Part shown: piece by piece, positions 1 to 5,179 of the stretch | How positions within the stretch are numbered: position 1 is the first letter of the stretch | Layout: the number at the start of each line of letters is the position of its first letter | NCBI GenBank assembly: GCA_023401045.1 | Contig: JAEXEM010000073.1 | Location: 1 to 5,349, forward strand | Reading direction: 5' to 3' | DNA length: 5,349 nucleotides | DNA from: Actinomycetes bacterium | GTDB lineage: Bacteria > Actinomycetota > Actinomycetes > Actinomycetales > Cellulomonadaceae | Program-made: the position numbers and the translations under genes | The notes under the pieces: model-generated | Databases searched by the model: none | Seen by the model: the letters and a program-made list of their open reading frames with translations, nothing else | What the model was told of the DNA's origin: nothing

Positions 1-789
1 CTGGAACGCCGACGCCGCTGCGCCCGCGGCGGCCGGGCCGAGGCCCGCCTCGGCGCGCAGCATCGAGGGCAGCCAGGCGGTCACTCCCATGTAGGACGCC
101 GACTGCCCGACGAACGCCGCGCACAGCAGCCACGCGGCAGGACGGTGCAGCACCGCGCGCGCCGGCACGGGCGGCGCGTCGGGGAGGGGGACGGAGGCGG
201 GGACGGCGTCGGCGGCCCGGCGCCGGCCGAGCCCCAGGCCGGTGACCCGCACCCACACGACGAGCGCGAGGACGACGAGCAGACCCCACGCCGCGAGCGC
301 CCACCGCCACCCGACGACCGCGGCGAGCGGGGCCGTGCCGAGCGTCGTCAGGCCCGCACCGCCCGTCATGAGCGCGGAGTACAGGCCCATGACGCGTGGC
401 ACCCGGGTGGGGAAGTCCCGGGCGATGACGGTCGGCACCCCGACGTTGCCCACGGTGACGGCGGCACCGATGACGACCGTCCCGGCGAACGCGCCGGTGG
501 TGCCTGCGAAGGAGCGCAGCAGCGTGCCGAGGAGGATCGCCAGCAGGGCGGCCGCGAGCATGCGGGTGGTGCCGGCGCGGGCGAGCGCGACGGCTGCGAG
601 CGGTGTGAGCGTGGCGAAGCACAGGACGGGCAGCCCGGTGAGCCACCCCGCCGCGCCGGGGGTGAGCGTGAGCGCCGCCGCGATCTCCTCGAGCACCGGG
701 GCGGGTGCCGTGATGGGGCCGCGCAGGTTGAGCGCGACGAGCAGCAGCGCGACGAGGAGCGCGCCCGACCCGGTGGCGGCCCGGGTCAC
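1..789 (-). CDS. CynX/NimT-type MFS transporter, C-terminal part outside window
   Basis: This reading frame has no stop between 789 and the left edge, giving 263 residues of a family usually near 400. It looks like an inner-membrane major facilitator of the cyanate/2-nitroimidazole (CynX/NimT) branch. Seen in sequence: a first hydrophobic helix (residues about 9-24) running into LNLRGPITAPAPVL, then a second helix around WLTGLPVLCF, and a mid-domain stretch IARDFPTRVPRVMGLYSA followed by GWRWALAAWG. These match the family pattern of an N-terminal LN(M/L)R motif, TxLPV, and RxxMGLYSA. A polar loop near residues 190-212 probably separates the two six-helix halves. The start chosen is GTG at 787-789, 10 bases after the marR stop. 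There is no clear Shine-Dalgarno site, so translation is probably coupled to marR. The substrate cannot be read from sequence; export of a toxic compound under MarR control is an inference from context. Confidence 0.85.
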   Translation of the reverse strand, partial: MTRAATGSGALLVALLLVALNLRGPITAPAPVLEEIAAALTLTPGAAGWLTGLPVLCFATLTPLAAVALARAGTTRMLAAALLAILLGTLLRSFAGTTGAFAGTVVIGAAVTVGNVGVPTVIARDFPTRVPRVMGLYSALMTGGAGLTTLGTAPLAAVVGWRWALAAWGLLVVLALVVWVRVTGLGLGRRRAADAVPASVPLPDAPPVPARAVLHRPAAWLLCAAFVGQSASYMGVTAWLPSMLRAEAGLGPAAAGAAASAFQ

Positions 790-799
790 GGGCGTGCGG

Positions 800-1315
800 T
801 CACGAGGCGTCGAAGCGGGTGAGGACGTCGCGCAGCAGCGCGGCGAGGCGCTCCCGGTCGTCCTCGGGCAGGTCCCCGAGCAGGCCGCGCTCGACGTCGA
901 GCAGGTCGGCGAACGCCTCGTCGACGCGCCGCAGCCCGGCGGGCGTCAGCTGGACGAGCACCCCGCGCCGGTCGTCGGGTGACGGCTGGCGCTCGACGAG
1001 CCCGTGCTCGACGAGGCGGTCGATGCGGTTCGTCATCGTCCCGCTCGTCACGAGGGTCTGGGTGAGCAGCGCACCGGGCGACAGGCGGTAGGGCTCGCCG
1101 GCGCGCCGCAGCGCGGAGAGCACGTCGAACTCCCACGTCTCCAGGCCGTGGCGGGCGAAGGCGCCACGTCGTGCGAGGTCGAGGTGCCGCGCGAGGCGGC
1201 TCACGCGCGAGAGCACGGACAGGGGCCGGACGTCGAGGTCCGGCCGCTCGCGCGCCCACGCCTGGACGATGCGGTCGACCTCGTCGCGGGCGGGGTCGAC
1301 ACCGGGCTCGGCCAT
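800..1315 (-). CDS. MarR-family transcriptional regulator
   Basis: This is a 171-residue winged-helix regulator, a normal to slightly long size for MarR. The N-terminal dimerisation helices cover about residues 10-55. The WEFDVLSALRRAG stretch (61-73) leads into the DNA-binding domain. The recognition helix lies in TSGTMTNRIDRLVEHGLVER (90-109), and the wing carries the family hallmark PDDRRGVLVQLTPAG (113-127). The C-terminal helices (about 132-168) complete the dimer interface. The ATG at 1313-1315 is preferred because a -10-like TAATCT ends six bases upstream, fitting a leaderless message, and no Shine-Dalgarno site is present. The transporter gene follows at 10 bp, so this protein probably represses its own marR-MFS transcript until a small ligand binds. 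The ligand is unknown. No redox cysteine is present, so an OhrR-type thiol switch is unlikely. Confidence 0.93.
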   Translation of the reverse strand: MAEPGVDPARDEVDRIVQAWARERPDLDVRPLSVLSRVSRLARHLDLARRGAFARHGLETWEFDVLSALRRAGEPYRLSPGALLTQTLVTSGTMTNRIDRLVEHGLVERQPSPDDRRGVLVQLTPAGLRRVDEAFADLLDVERGLLGDLPEDDRERLAALLRDVLTRFDAS

Positions 1316-1321
1316 GGTCCG

Positions 1322-1327
1322 AGATTA
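1322..1327 (-). promoter_or_regulatory. Candidate -10 element of marR, leaderless start
   Basis: On the minus strand TAATCT fits the actinobacterial TANNNT -10 pattern and ends six bases before the marR ATG. Transcription would then begin at or next to the start codon. No convincing -35 hexamer is seen 16-18 bp upstream. The placement is the main support. Confidence 0.5.
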
Positions 1328-1356
1328 GTCGTCGTCGAGACACCTCGGGCCCCCGA

Positions 1357-1370
1357 CGCGCTGCTGCGCG
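1357..1370 (-). terminator. Possible hairpin terminator after tetR
   Basis: CGCGC and GCGCG pair across a four-base TGCT loop, between the tetR stop and the marR promoter. The stem is short and no T-run follows on the minus strand, so this is a weak candidate for separating tetR transcription from marR. Confidence 0.25.
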
Positions 1371-1380
1371 GGTGAGGTCC

Positions 1381-1410
1381 CGCGGGTCAGGGGTGCGCGG
1401 GTCAGGGGTG
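1381..1410. repeat. Exact 15-bp tandem duplication over the tetR stop
   Basis: The unit CGCGGGTCAGGGGTG occurs twice without a mismatch (1381-1395 and 1396-1410), and a degenerate third copy can be traced at 1367-1380. The second unit contains the tetR stop (1402-1404). Because the unit is a multiple of three, a second TGA lies in frame 15 bases downstream. It probably arose by replication slippage. Confidence 0.9.
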
Positions 1411-2034
1411 CTTGGTGAGCTCCGGGCGGCGCTCGAGCCCCGACAGCCCGTTCCACGCGAGGTTGACGAGGTGCGCGGCGACCTCGGCCTTCTTGTGGCT
1501 GCGGGCGTCGAGCCACCACTGCCCGGTGAGCGCGACCATGCCGACGAGCATCTGGGCGTAGACCGGCGCGGTGCGCGGGTCGAGGCCGCGCAGCTTGAAC
1601 TGGTCGGCGAGGAGGTGCTCGACCTGGGTCGCGACGTCGCCGATGAGCGAGGAGAACGTGCCGGTCGCCTGGGCGACGGGGGAGTCGCGCACGAGGATGC
1701 GGAACCCGTCCTCGGAGGTCTCGATGTAGGTGAGCAGCGCGAGCGCGGTCCGCTCGACGAGCACCTTGGGGTGGCCGCCGCCCTCGAGCGCGCCGGTGAG
1801 GGCGGTCGTCAGCGCCTGGATCTCGCGGTCGACGACGACGGCGTAGACGCCCTCCTTGCCCCCGAAGTGCTCGTAGACGACGGGCTTGGAGACCTCGGCG
1901 CGGGCGGCGATCTCCTCGACGCTCGTGTTGTCGAAGCCCTTCTCGGCGAAGAGCCTGCGCGACACGTCGAGCAGCTGGGCGCGTCGTTGCGACCCGGTCA
2001 TGCGCGACCGTGCGCGCTTGGTGTCGGAGGCCAT
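1402..2034 (-). CDS. TetR/AcrR-family transcriptional regulator
   Basis: This is a 210-residue TetR-type regulator, a typical family length. The N-terminal DNA-binding domain spans about residues 17-63: the first helix is RRAQLLDVSRRLFAEKGFD, and the helix-turn-helix runs SVEEIAARAEVSKPVVYEHF (38-57) with the family-typical YEHFGGKEG after it. The C-terminal two-thirds is the all-helical ligand and dimer domain, with GQWWLDARS near 171-179; its ligand is unknown. The ATG at 2032-2034 is chosen because it gives MASDTKRARSRM before the first helix, and a CACAAT -10-like element sits six bases upstream, again suggesting a leaderless message. The frame stays open back to 2190, but that extension is the antisense of the tRNA gene and is not protein. 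tetR is divergent from tRNA-Gln and upstream of marR. Its strong resemblance to a widely conserved actinobacterial TetR suggests a core gene rather than acquired DNA; that is from memory of the family. Confidence 0.93.
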   Translation of the reverse strand: MASDTKRARSRMTGSQRRAQLLDVSRRLFAEKGFDNTSVEEIAARAEVSKPVVYEHFGGKEGVYAVVVDREIQALTTALTGALEGGGHPKVLVERTALALLTYIETSEDGFRILVRDSPVAQATGTFSSLIGDVATQVEHLLADQFKLRGLDPRTAPVYAQMLVGMVALTGQWWLDARSHKKAEVAAHLVNLAWNGLSGLERRPELTKHP

Positions 2035-2040
2035 CGGGCC

Positions 2041-2046
2041 ATTGTG
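2041..2046 (-). promoter_or_regulatory. Candidate -10 element of tetR, leaderless start
   Basis: On the minus strand CACAAT matches TATAAT at four of six positions and ends six bases before the tetR ATG, the same spacing as at marR. There is no recognisable -35 at the standard distance and no Shine-Dalgarno site, which fits leaderless transcription. Confidence 0.4.
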
Positions 2047-2096
2047 CCGTGCCCGGCTCCCCGCCCGGGGACGCGGTGCCACGCCCGTGCGGCTGG

Positions 2097-2102
2097 CAGA
2101 CT
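2097..2102 (+). promoter_or_regulatory. Possible -10 element of tRNA-Gln
   Basis: CAGACT lies 11 bases before the mature tRNA 5' end, a suitable place for a -10. A GTGCCA at 2076-2081 could act as a poor -35 with a short 15-bp spacer. The tetR promoter lies in the same 79-bp divergent gap. Confidence 0.3.
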
Positions 2103-2113
2103 GGGGCGGCCGG

Positions 2114-2185
2114 TCCGCCCTGGTGTAACGGCAGCACGCAGGCCTTTGGAGCCTTGCGGTCCAGGTTCGAATCCTGGGGGCGGAG
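2114..2185 (+). tRNA. tRNA-Gln (anticodon TTG)
   Basis: All four arms fold. The acceptor TCCGCCC (2114-2120) pairs fully with GGGCGGA (2178-2184), and G2185 is the discriminator. The D-arm is GTGT/GCAC with loop AACGGCA. The T-arm CCAGG-TTCGAAT-CCTGG is perfect. The anticodon loop CTTTGGA carries TTG at 2146-2148, which reads CAA and, by wobble, CAG, so the tRNA is charged with glutamine. The anticodon stem has one C-U mismatch at its outer pair (2139 with 2155); it could instead pair C2139 with G2156 by bulging U2155. No CCA is encoded after the discriminator, so CCA must be added enzymatically. The gene is divergent from tetR, and no second tRNA follows. Confidence 0.95.
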
Positions 2186-2207
2186 CGCACGGCCCGGGCG
2201 CGACGGA

Positions 2208-2235
2208 GCGGTCCCGGCCGCAGTGCCGGAACCGC
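2208..2235. terminator. Imperfect hairpin downstream of tRNA-Gln
   Basis: GCGGTCCCGG (2208-2217) pairs with CCGGAACCGC (2226-2235) around an eight-base loop, with one internal C-A mismatch. It begins 23 bases after the tRNA. Without a T-run it may be a terminator, a processing site or chance pairing. Confidence 0.3.
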
Positions 2236-2244
2236 CCGCCGTTC

Positions 2245-2265
2245 CCGTCACGCGCCGCGTGACGG
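2245..2265 (+). terminator. Perfect 9-bp hairpin, likely tRNA-Gln terminator
   Basis: CCGTCACGC (2245-2253) and GCGTGACGG (2257-2265) pair fully around a GCC loop, about 60 bases beyond the tRNA. No U-tract follows, which is common for actinobacterial hairpin terminators, so the assignment rests on stem strength and position. Confidence 0.5.
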
Positions 2266-2320
2266 TGGGCCGTCGTCGCTCGCTCCCCCCTGCGTGCGGG
2301 CGACGGCGCCTGATGTCTCC

Positions 2321-2330
2321 AACGTACGTT
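2321..2330. promoter_or_regulatory. Perfect palindrome AACGTACGTT, possible operator
   Basis: This ten-base self-complementary site in the gene-free gap has an ACGTACGT core, the kind of short dyad that TetR-type dimers often bind. Its right half, TACGTT, also fits the TANNNT -10 pattern on both strands. No regulator can be assigned. Confidence 0.3.
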
Positions 2331-2402
2331 CTGCACCGGATCGTCACCATCGGGGAGCGGCGCCGGAGCGGGTGAAGCCTGCCGTGCCCCGTCCTCGTCG
2401 GG

Positions 2403-2421
2403 CGGTGCCGCACCGGCACCG
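2403..2421. repeat. Perfect 8-bp hairpin upstream of the dppD remnant
   Basis: CGGTGCCG and CGGCACCG flank a CAC loop with no mismatch, about 40 bp before the point where dppD homology starts. It could be the terminator of a gene lost in the rearrangement. No T-run follows. Confidence 0.4.
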
Positions 2422-2461
2422 ATGCCACCTGACCGAATGGCGTCGATCGACACGTTTGACT

Positions 2462-2854
2462 GCTGACCGCGTCAACGTCATGTACGGCGGGCGGATCGTC
2501 GAGCGCGGCACGACCGAGGAGATCCTCACGCGGCCCGCGATGCCCTACACGTGGGGCCTGCTGTCCTCGGTGCCGCGCCTCGACCGGCCGCGGCAGGGCC
2601 GGCTGCGCCCCATCGAGGGCCAGCCGCCGGACCTCGCAGCCCCGCCCCCCGGCTGCCGGTTCGCGCCGCGCTGCCGGCACGTGCGGGACGTCTGCACGGC
2701 GTCGGAGCCGGCGCTCGTGCCGGTGCCGCCGGTCCCGGGAGAGCCGGCGTCGCCCACGGCGATGACGCGGTGCTGGGGCATGGCGCCCGACGGGTGGCTC
2801 ACCGGTGCGGTGCGCGAGGCGGAGCTGGAGCGGGTCGACGGGGGTGCGGCATGA
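2462..2854 (+). pseudogene. DppD/OppD-type peptide ABC transporter ATPase, 5'-truncated remnant
   Basis: Only the last 130 codons of a roughly 330-residue ATPase remain. Homology begins abruptly at [14 protein letters not shown], the strand just after the H-loop region in DppD/OppD, and continues through [20 protein letters not shown] and IEGQPPDL, the oligopeptide/dipeptide C-terminal domain. Cysteines at remnant residues 65, 71, 78 and 104 form the conserved C-X5-C-X6-C...C cluster of these subunits. Walker A, Q-loop, LSGGQ signature, Walker B and H-loop are all missing, so it cannot bind or hydrolyse ATP by itself. The codons in frame before 2462 show no resemblance to the family. The 3' end is intact and overlaps the dppF start in ATGA, showing that this was once a normal operon. 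An internal ATG (2480-2482) could give a short peptide but has no Shine-Dalgarno site. The remnant may be recent, since its tail has no internal stop or frameshift. Confidence 0.85.
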
Positions 2855-3888
2855 GCACGACGCAGGACGTCACGCAGGAGCGGGCCACCGCCGTCGCGGA
2901 CGAGGGGACGGACCGTCGTCCGCTCGTCGAGGTGCGCGGCCTCGAGGTCGCCTTCCCCGTGCGCGAGCGCGGCGGGGCCGGCCGGCGCGTCACGCTGCGC
3001 GCGGTCGACGGCGTCGACCTCGACGTCCACCGCGGCGAGACGCTCGGCCTCGTGGGGGAGTCCGGCTGCGGCAAGTCGACGACGGGCCGCGCGGTGCTCC
3101 AGCTGACGAGGCCGACCGGCGGCAGCGTCCGGTTCGACGGCACCGAGCTGACGACGCTGCCCGCACGCCGGCTGCGCCCGATGCGCTCGCGCATGCAGAT
3201 GGTGTTCCAGGACCCGTACTCGTCCCTGCACCCGCGCATGAGCATCGGGCAGGCCATCGCCGAGCCGCTCGTCGCGCTCGGCGTCGCCCGCGCCGAGCGC
3301 CGCTCGCGCGTCCTCGAGCTCATGTCGACCGTCGGGCTCGATCCGCGGTGGGCCGAGCGGCTGCCGCACCAGCTCTCCGGCGGTCAGCGCCAGCGCGTCG
3401 GGATCGCCCGGGCGCTCGTCGTCGACCCGGACTTCGTCGTCGCCGACGAGCCAGTCTCCGCGCTCGACGTCTCGGTGCAGGCGCAGACGATCAACCTGCT
3501 CGAGTCGCTGCAGGAGCGGCTCGGGCTCACCTACCTCTTCATCGCGCACGACCTCGCGGTGGTCCGGCACCTCTCGACGCGGGTCGCGGTCATGTACCTC
3601 GGCCGGGTCGTCGAGGTCGGCCACCGCGACGAGCTCTACACCGACCCGCAGCACCCGTACACCAAGGCGCTGCTGTCGGCGGTGCCGGTGCCGGACCCGC
3701 AGGTCGAGCGCAAGCGGCAGCGGATCATCCTCACCGGGGACGTGCCGAGCCCGGTCTCGCCGCCGTCCGGGTGCCGGTTCCGCACCCGCTGCTGGCGCGC
3801 CACCGAGATCTGCGCGCAGCAGGACCCGGTGCCGGTGGCGATCACGCCGCGGCACTCGGTGGCCTGCCACCACCCGCTGGGGGACTGA
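2851..3888 (+). CDS. dppF: Dipeptide/oligopeptide ABC transporter ATPase, DppF/OppF type
   Basis: This intact 345-residue cytoplasmic ATPase would power peptide (or nickel/opine-like solute) import as one half of a DppD-DppF pair. Seen in order: Walker [10 protein letters not shown] (69-77), Q-loop Q120 in [14 protein letters not shown], signature LSGGQRQRV (175-183), Walker B FVVADE (195-200), D-loop SALD (203-206) and H-loop H233 in [10 protein letters not shown]. The C-terminal domain starts at [16 protein letters not shown] (268-283). It carries cysteines 308, 314, 321 and 339, the pattern proposed to hold a 4Fe-4S cluster in related Opp ATPases. The start is the ATG overlapping the dppD stop. 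About 25 N-terminal residues before LVEVRGLEV are acidic and variable. The natural partner is truncated and no permease or binding protein gene precedes it, so the gene is an orphan: inactive, decaying, or serving a transporter elsewhere. Substrate class is inferred from family only. Confidence 0.93.
   Translation: MSTTQDVTQERATAVADEGTDRRPLVEVRGLEVAFPVRERGGAGRRVTLRAVDGVDLDVHRGETLGLVGESGCGKSTTGRAVLQLTRPTGGSVRFDGTELTTLPARRLRPMRSRMQMVFQDPYSSLHPRMSIGQAIAEPLVALGVARAERRSRVLELMSTVGLDPRWAERLPHQLSGGQRQRVGIARALVVDPDFVVADEPVSALDVSVQAQTINLLESLQERLGLTYLFIAHDLAVVRHLSTRVAVMYLGRVVEVGHRDELYTDPQHPYTKALLSAVPVPDPQVERKRQRIILTGDVPSPVSPPSGCRFRTRCWRATEICAQQDPVPVAITPRHSVACHHPLGD
3858..3871 (-). terminator. Weak hairpin inside the dppF end, possible yqhA terminator
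   Basis: GGTGGC and GCCACC are perfectly complementary, with two bases between them. Folded as RNA this gives a 5-bp stem with a four-base loop, 22 bases beyond the stop of the convergent minus-strand gene. It lies in dppF codons, so chance pairing is quite possible. Confidence 0.2.
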
Positions 3889-3897
3889 CGCGTCAGT
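3884..3897. repeat. 14-bp perfect palindrome spanning two convergent stop codons
   Basis: ACTGACGCGTCAGT is fully self-complementary. The dppF stop (3886-3888) and the stop of the opposing membrane-protein gene (3893-3895) occupy mirror positions in it, with four bases between. As RNA it gives at best a 5-bp stem with a CGCG loop, too weak to call a terminator with confidence. Confidence 0.8.
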
Positions 3898-4516
3898 GCG
3901 AGGCGCGCTGGGCCGCGGTGAGCGACATCCGGTCGATGAGCGCGAGCGCGAGCGCCGACGCGACGAACGCGAGGTGGATGAGGGTCTGCCACATCATCGT
4001 CGTGCCGGTCACGTGCCCGACGGACGACTCGATGAACGTGCGCAGCAGGTGGATCGACGAGATGCCGATGATCGACATCGCGAGCTTCGTCTTGAGCACG
4101 TTGGCGTTGACGTGGCTGAGCCACTCCGGCTGGTCCGGGTGGCCCTCGAGACGCATCCGGGACACGAACGTCTCGTACCCGCCGATGATCACCATGATGA
4201 GGAGGTTGGAGATCATGACGACGTCGACGAGCCCGAGGACGAGGAGCATCGTCGTCGCCTCCGCACCGAACTCCTCCATCCCGGGCAGCTCGTGCCCGAA
4301 GACCGAGAAGTCGACGAGGTGCCACAGCTCCTTGAGGAACTGCCACACGTAGACGACCTGGGCGAGGATGAGCCCGACGTACAGCGGGACCTGCAGCCAG
4401 CGCGAGAAGAAGATGAGCGACGACACCGACCGCGCGTAGGGCCGGCCGGGGCGGTCCTCGAGGGGCTGCGCCGGCGTGGTGCCCTCGGCGGGCTGGGTCG
4501 TGGGGGCGGACGTCAC
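3893..4516 (-). CDS. YqhA/UPF0114 family inner-membrane protein
   Basis: This 207-residue protein belongs to the YqhA (TIGR00645/UPF0114) family, whose function is not firmly established. Four probable membrane helices are visible at about residues 41-62, 88-112, 141-160 and 176-194. Family-typical stretches are FFSRWLQVPLYVGLILA (36-52), LVDVVMISNLLIMVIIGGYETFVSR (96-120), LKTKLAMSIIGISSIHLLRTF (141-161) and the LIHLAFVASALAL segment with a terminal DR. Compared with the roughly 164-residue Escherichia coli protein, it has an extra hydrophilic N-terminus of about 30 residues rich in threonine and proline, and a longer loop (66-85). The start is GTG at 4514-4516, with GAGGAG (4521-4526, minus strand) four bases upstream. 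It converges on dppF with four bases between stops and is divergent from soxR across 192 bp. Divergence makes it a candidate SoxR-regulated gene, but no classical SoxR box is visible. Confidence 0.92.
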   Translation of the reverse strand: MTSAPTTQPAEGTTPAQPLEDRPGRPYARSVSSLIFFSRWLQVPLYVGLILAQVVYVWQFLKELWHLVDFSVFGHELPGMEEFGAEATTMLLVLGLVDVVMISNLLIMVIIGGYETFVSRMRLEGHPDQPEWLSHVNANVLKTKLAMSIIGISSIHLLRTFIESSVGHVTGTTMMWQTLIHLAFVASALALALIDRMSLTAAQRASH

Positions 4517-4538
4517 GGCGCTCCTCGGTGCGGTGGGC

Positions 4539-4552
4539 GGGACCTACGTCCC
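4539..4552. repeat. Short inverted repeat upstream of the yqhA-like gene
   Basis: GGGAC and GTCCC flank CTAC, placing a 5-bp dyad 23-36 bases before the GTG start, where an operator or a leader hairpin could act. The arms are short, so support is weak. Confidence 0.25.
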
Positions 4553-4588
4553 ACGGGTCTTCGGCGAGCAGGCAACGCGTGACCGGCG

Positions 4589-4604
4589 CCGCGGGTTCCC
4601 GCGG
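4589..4604. promoter_or_regulatory. Dyad CCGCGGGTTCCCGCGG between yqhA-like gene and soxR
   Basis: Two perfect 7-base arms meet across TT, in the middle of the 192-bp divergent region. A second, competing pairing uses CGCGG (4600-4604) with CCGCG (4612-4616). It may be an operator for a dimeric regulator acting on one or both genes. It does not resemble the CCTCAAG...CTTGAGG SoxR box. High local GC makes chance dyads more likely. Confidence 0.35.
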
Positions 4605-4695
4605 TTCCGGGCCGCGACGCCGGGCGGAGGTTACCGTGTCCGCGCCACCGTCCAGGCCGGGCCGTGGCGAGGTGGACGACCGATGGCCGTCGGAC

Positions 4696-4704
4696 GGGGA
4701 GGAG
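4696..4704 (+). promoter_or_regulatory. Shine-Dalgarno site fixing the soxR start at GTG 4709
   Basis: GGGGAGGAG is a very strong ribosome-binding site, ending four bases before GTG at 4709-4711. This supports GTG over the in-frame ATG at 4664, which would add 15 residues absent from the family. Confidence 0.8.
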
Positions 4705-4708
4705 CGGA

Positions 4709-5179
4709 GTGGGCTCGTCGCAGTGGCTCTCGGTCGGCGAGGTGAGCCGCCGCACCGGTGTCCCCGTCTCCGCGCTCCACTTCTACGAGCGGCAGGGGCT
4801 CATCGCCGCCTCCCGCACCGCCGGCAACCAGCGCCGCTACCCCCGGCACATGCTGCGCCGGATCTCCCTCGTGCTCGTCGCCAAGCGCCTCGGCATCCCG
4901 CTGTCCGAGGTCGCCGAGGTGTTCCGCACCCTGCCGATGGACCACGAGCCGAGCCATGAGGACTGGCAGCGGCTGTCACGCGCCTGGCGGGTGCGGCTCG
5001 AGGAGCGTCGCCGCGCGCTCGTGCGGCTGGAGAAGGAGCTCATGGGCTGCATCGGCTGCGGCTGCCTGTCGATGCGCTCGTGCGAGCTGCTCAACCCCGA
5101 CGACGTGCTCGGGGCCGCGGGGCGCGGACCCGTCCGGCTCGACGGACCGGACGAGCGGCCGGCCACCGACGCGGGCTGA
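4709..5179 (+). CDS. soxR: Redox-sensitive transcriptional activator SoxR
   Basis: This 156-residue MerR-family regulator senses redox-active compounds or superoxide through a [2Fe-2S] cluster and untwists its target promoter. The N-terminal helix-turn-helix and wing cover about residues 6-75: LSVGEVSRRTGVPVSALHFYERQGL, then ASRTAGNQRRYPRHMLRRI, close to canonical SoxR. A dimerisation helix runs about 83-112. The cluster motif CIGCGCLSMRSC (114-125) has the diagnostic C-X2-C-X-C-X5-C spacing, with C114, C117, C119 and C125 all present, so a working cluster is expected. Length is close to the 154 residues of the Escherichia coli protein. The tail after CELLNPDD is variable and acidic. A TACCGT (4632-4637) could be a -10, without a clear -35. 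No soxS is nearby; actinobacterial SoxR typically controls oxidoreductases and transporters directly, and its targets here cannot be named from this window. The gene is divergent from the YqhA-like gene and ends against a strong hairpin. Confidence 0.96.
   Translation: MGSSQWLSVGEVSRRTGVPVSALHFYERQGLIAASRTAGNQRRYPRHMLRRISLVLVAKRLGIPLSEVAEVFRTLPMDHEPSHEDWQRLSRAWRVRLEERRRALVRLEKELMGCIGCGCLSMRSCELLNPDDVLGAAGRGPVRLDGPDERPATDAG

Larger units (their letters stand above)
2186..2461. other. Non-coding gap between tRNA-Gln and the dppD remnant
   Basis: I see no credible protein gene in these 276 bp on either strand; the open frames crossing it give arginine- and proline-rich translations typical of antisense or non-coding high-GC DNA. 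It holds three hairpins (2208-2235, 2245-2265, 2403-2421) and a 10-bp perfect palindrome (2321-2330). No copy of the tRNA 3' end that would mark an attachment site, and no transposase fragment, is visible. Its right edge is the breakpoint where recognisable dppD coding sequence begins. Confidence 0.6.

Noticed and set aside
2035..2190. N-terminal extension of the TetR frame, starting at 2190
   Set aside because: The extra 52 codons are the antisense of the tRNA-Gln gene plus promoter DNA. They give the usual tRNA-derived artefact peptide and have no counterpart in TetR proteins.
1171..2262. Long plus-strand frame of 363 codons opposite marR and tetR
   Set aside because: It is an antisense shadow of two convincing minus-strand genes, with arginine-, glycine- and glutamate-rich translation and no domain.
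1998..2453. Minus-strand frame of 151 codons over the tRNA and gap
   Set aside because: It contains PPGFEPGPQGSKG, the well-known spurious translation of the antisense strand of a tRNA, and overlaps the start of tetR.
2294..2461. Upstream extension of the dppD remnant to an ATG at 2294
   Set aside because: These 56 codons are basic, proline-rich and show none of the expected ATPase motifs, so they are non-coding DNA fused in frame by chance.
2186..2461. tRNA-flanking attachment site or insertion-sequence end
   Set aside because: I looked for a second copy of the tRNA 3' end and for transposase fragments or long terminal inverted repeats and saw none in the window.
2545..3873. Long minus-strand frame of 442 codons opposite dppF
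   Set aside because: It lies antisense to a fully motif-supported ATPase; its arginine- and histidine-rich translation is typical of high-GC shadows.
4664..4708. Longer soxR beginning at ATG 4664
   Set aside because: The extra 15 residues are not found in SoxR proteins, and a strong Shine-Dalgarno site points to GTG 4709.
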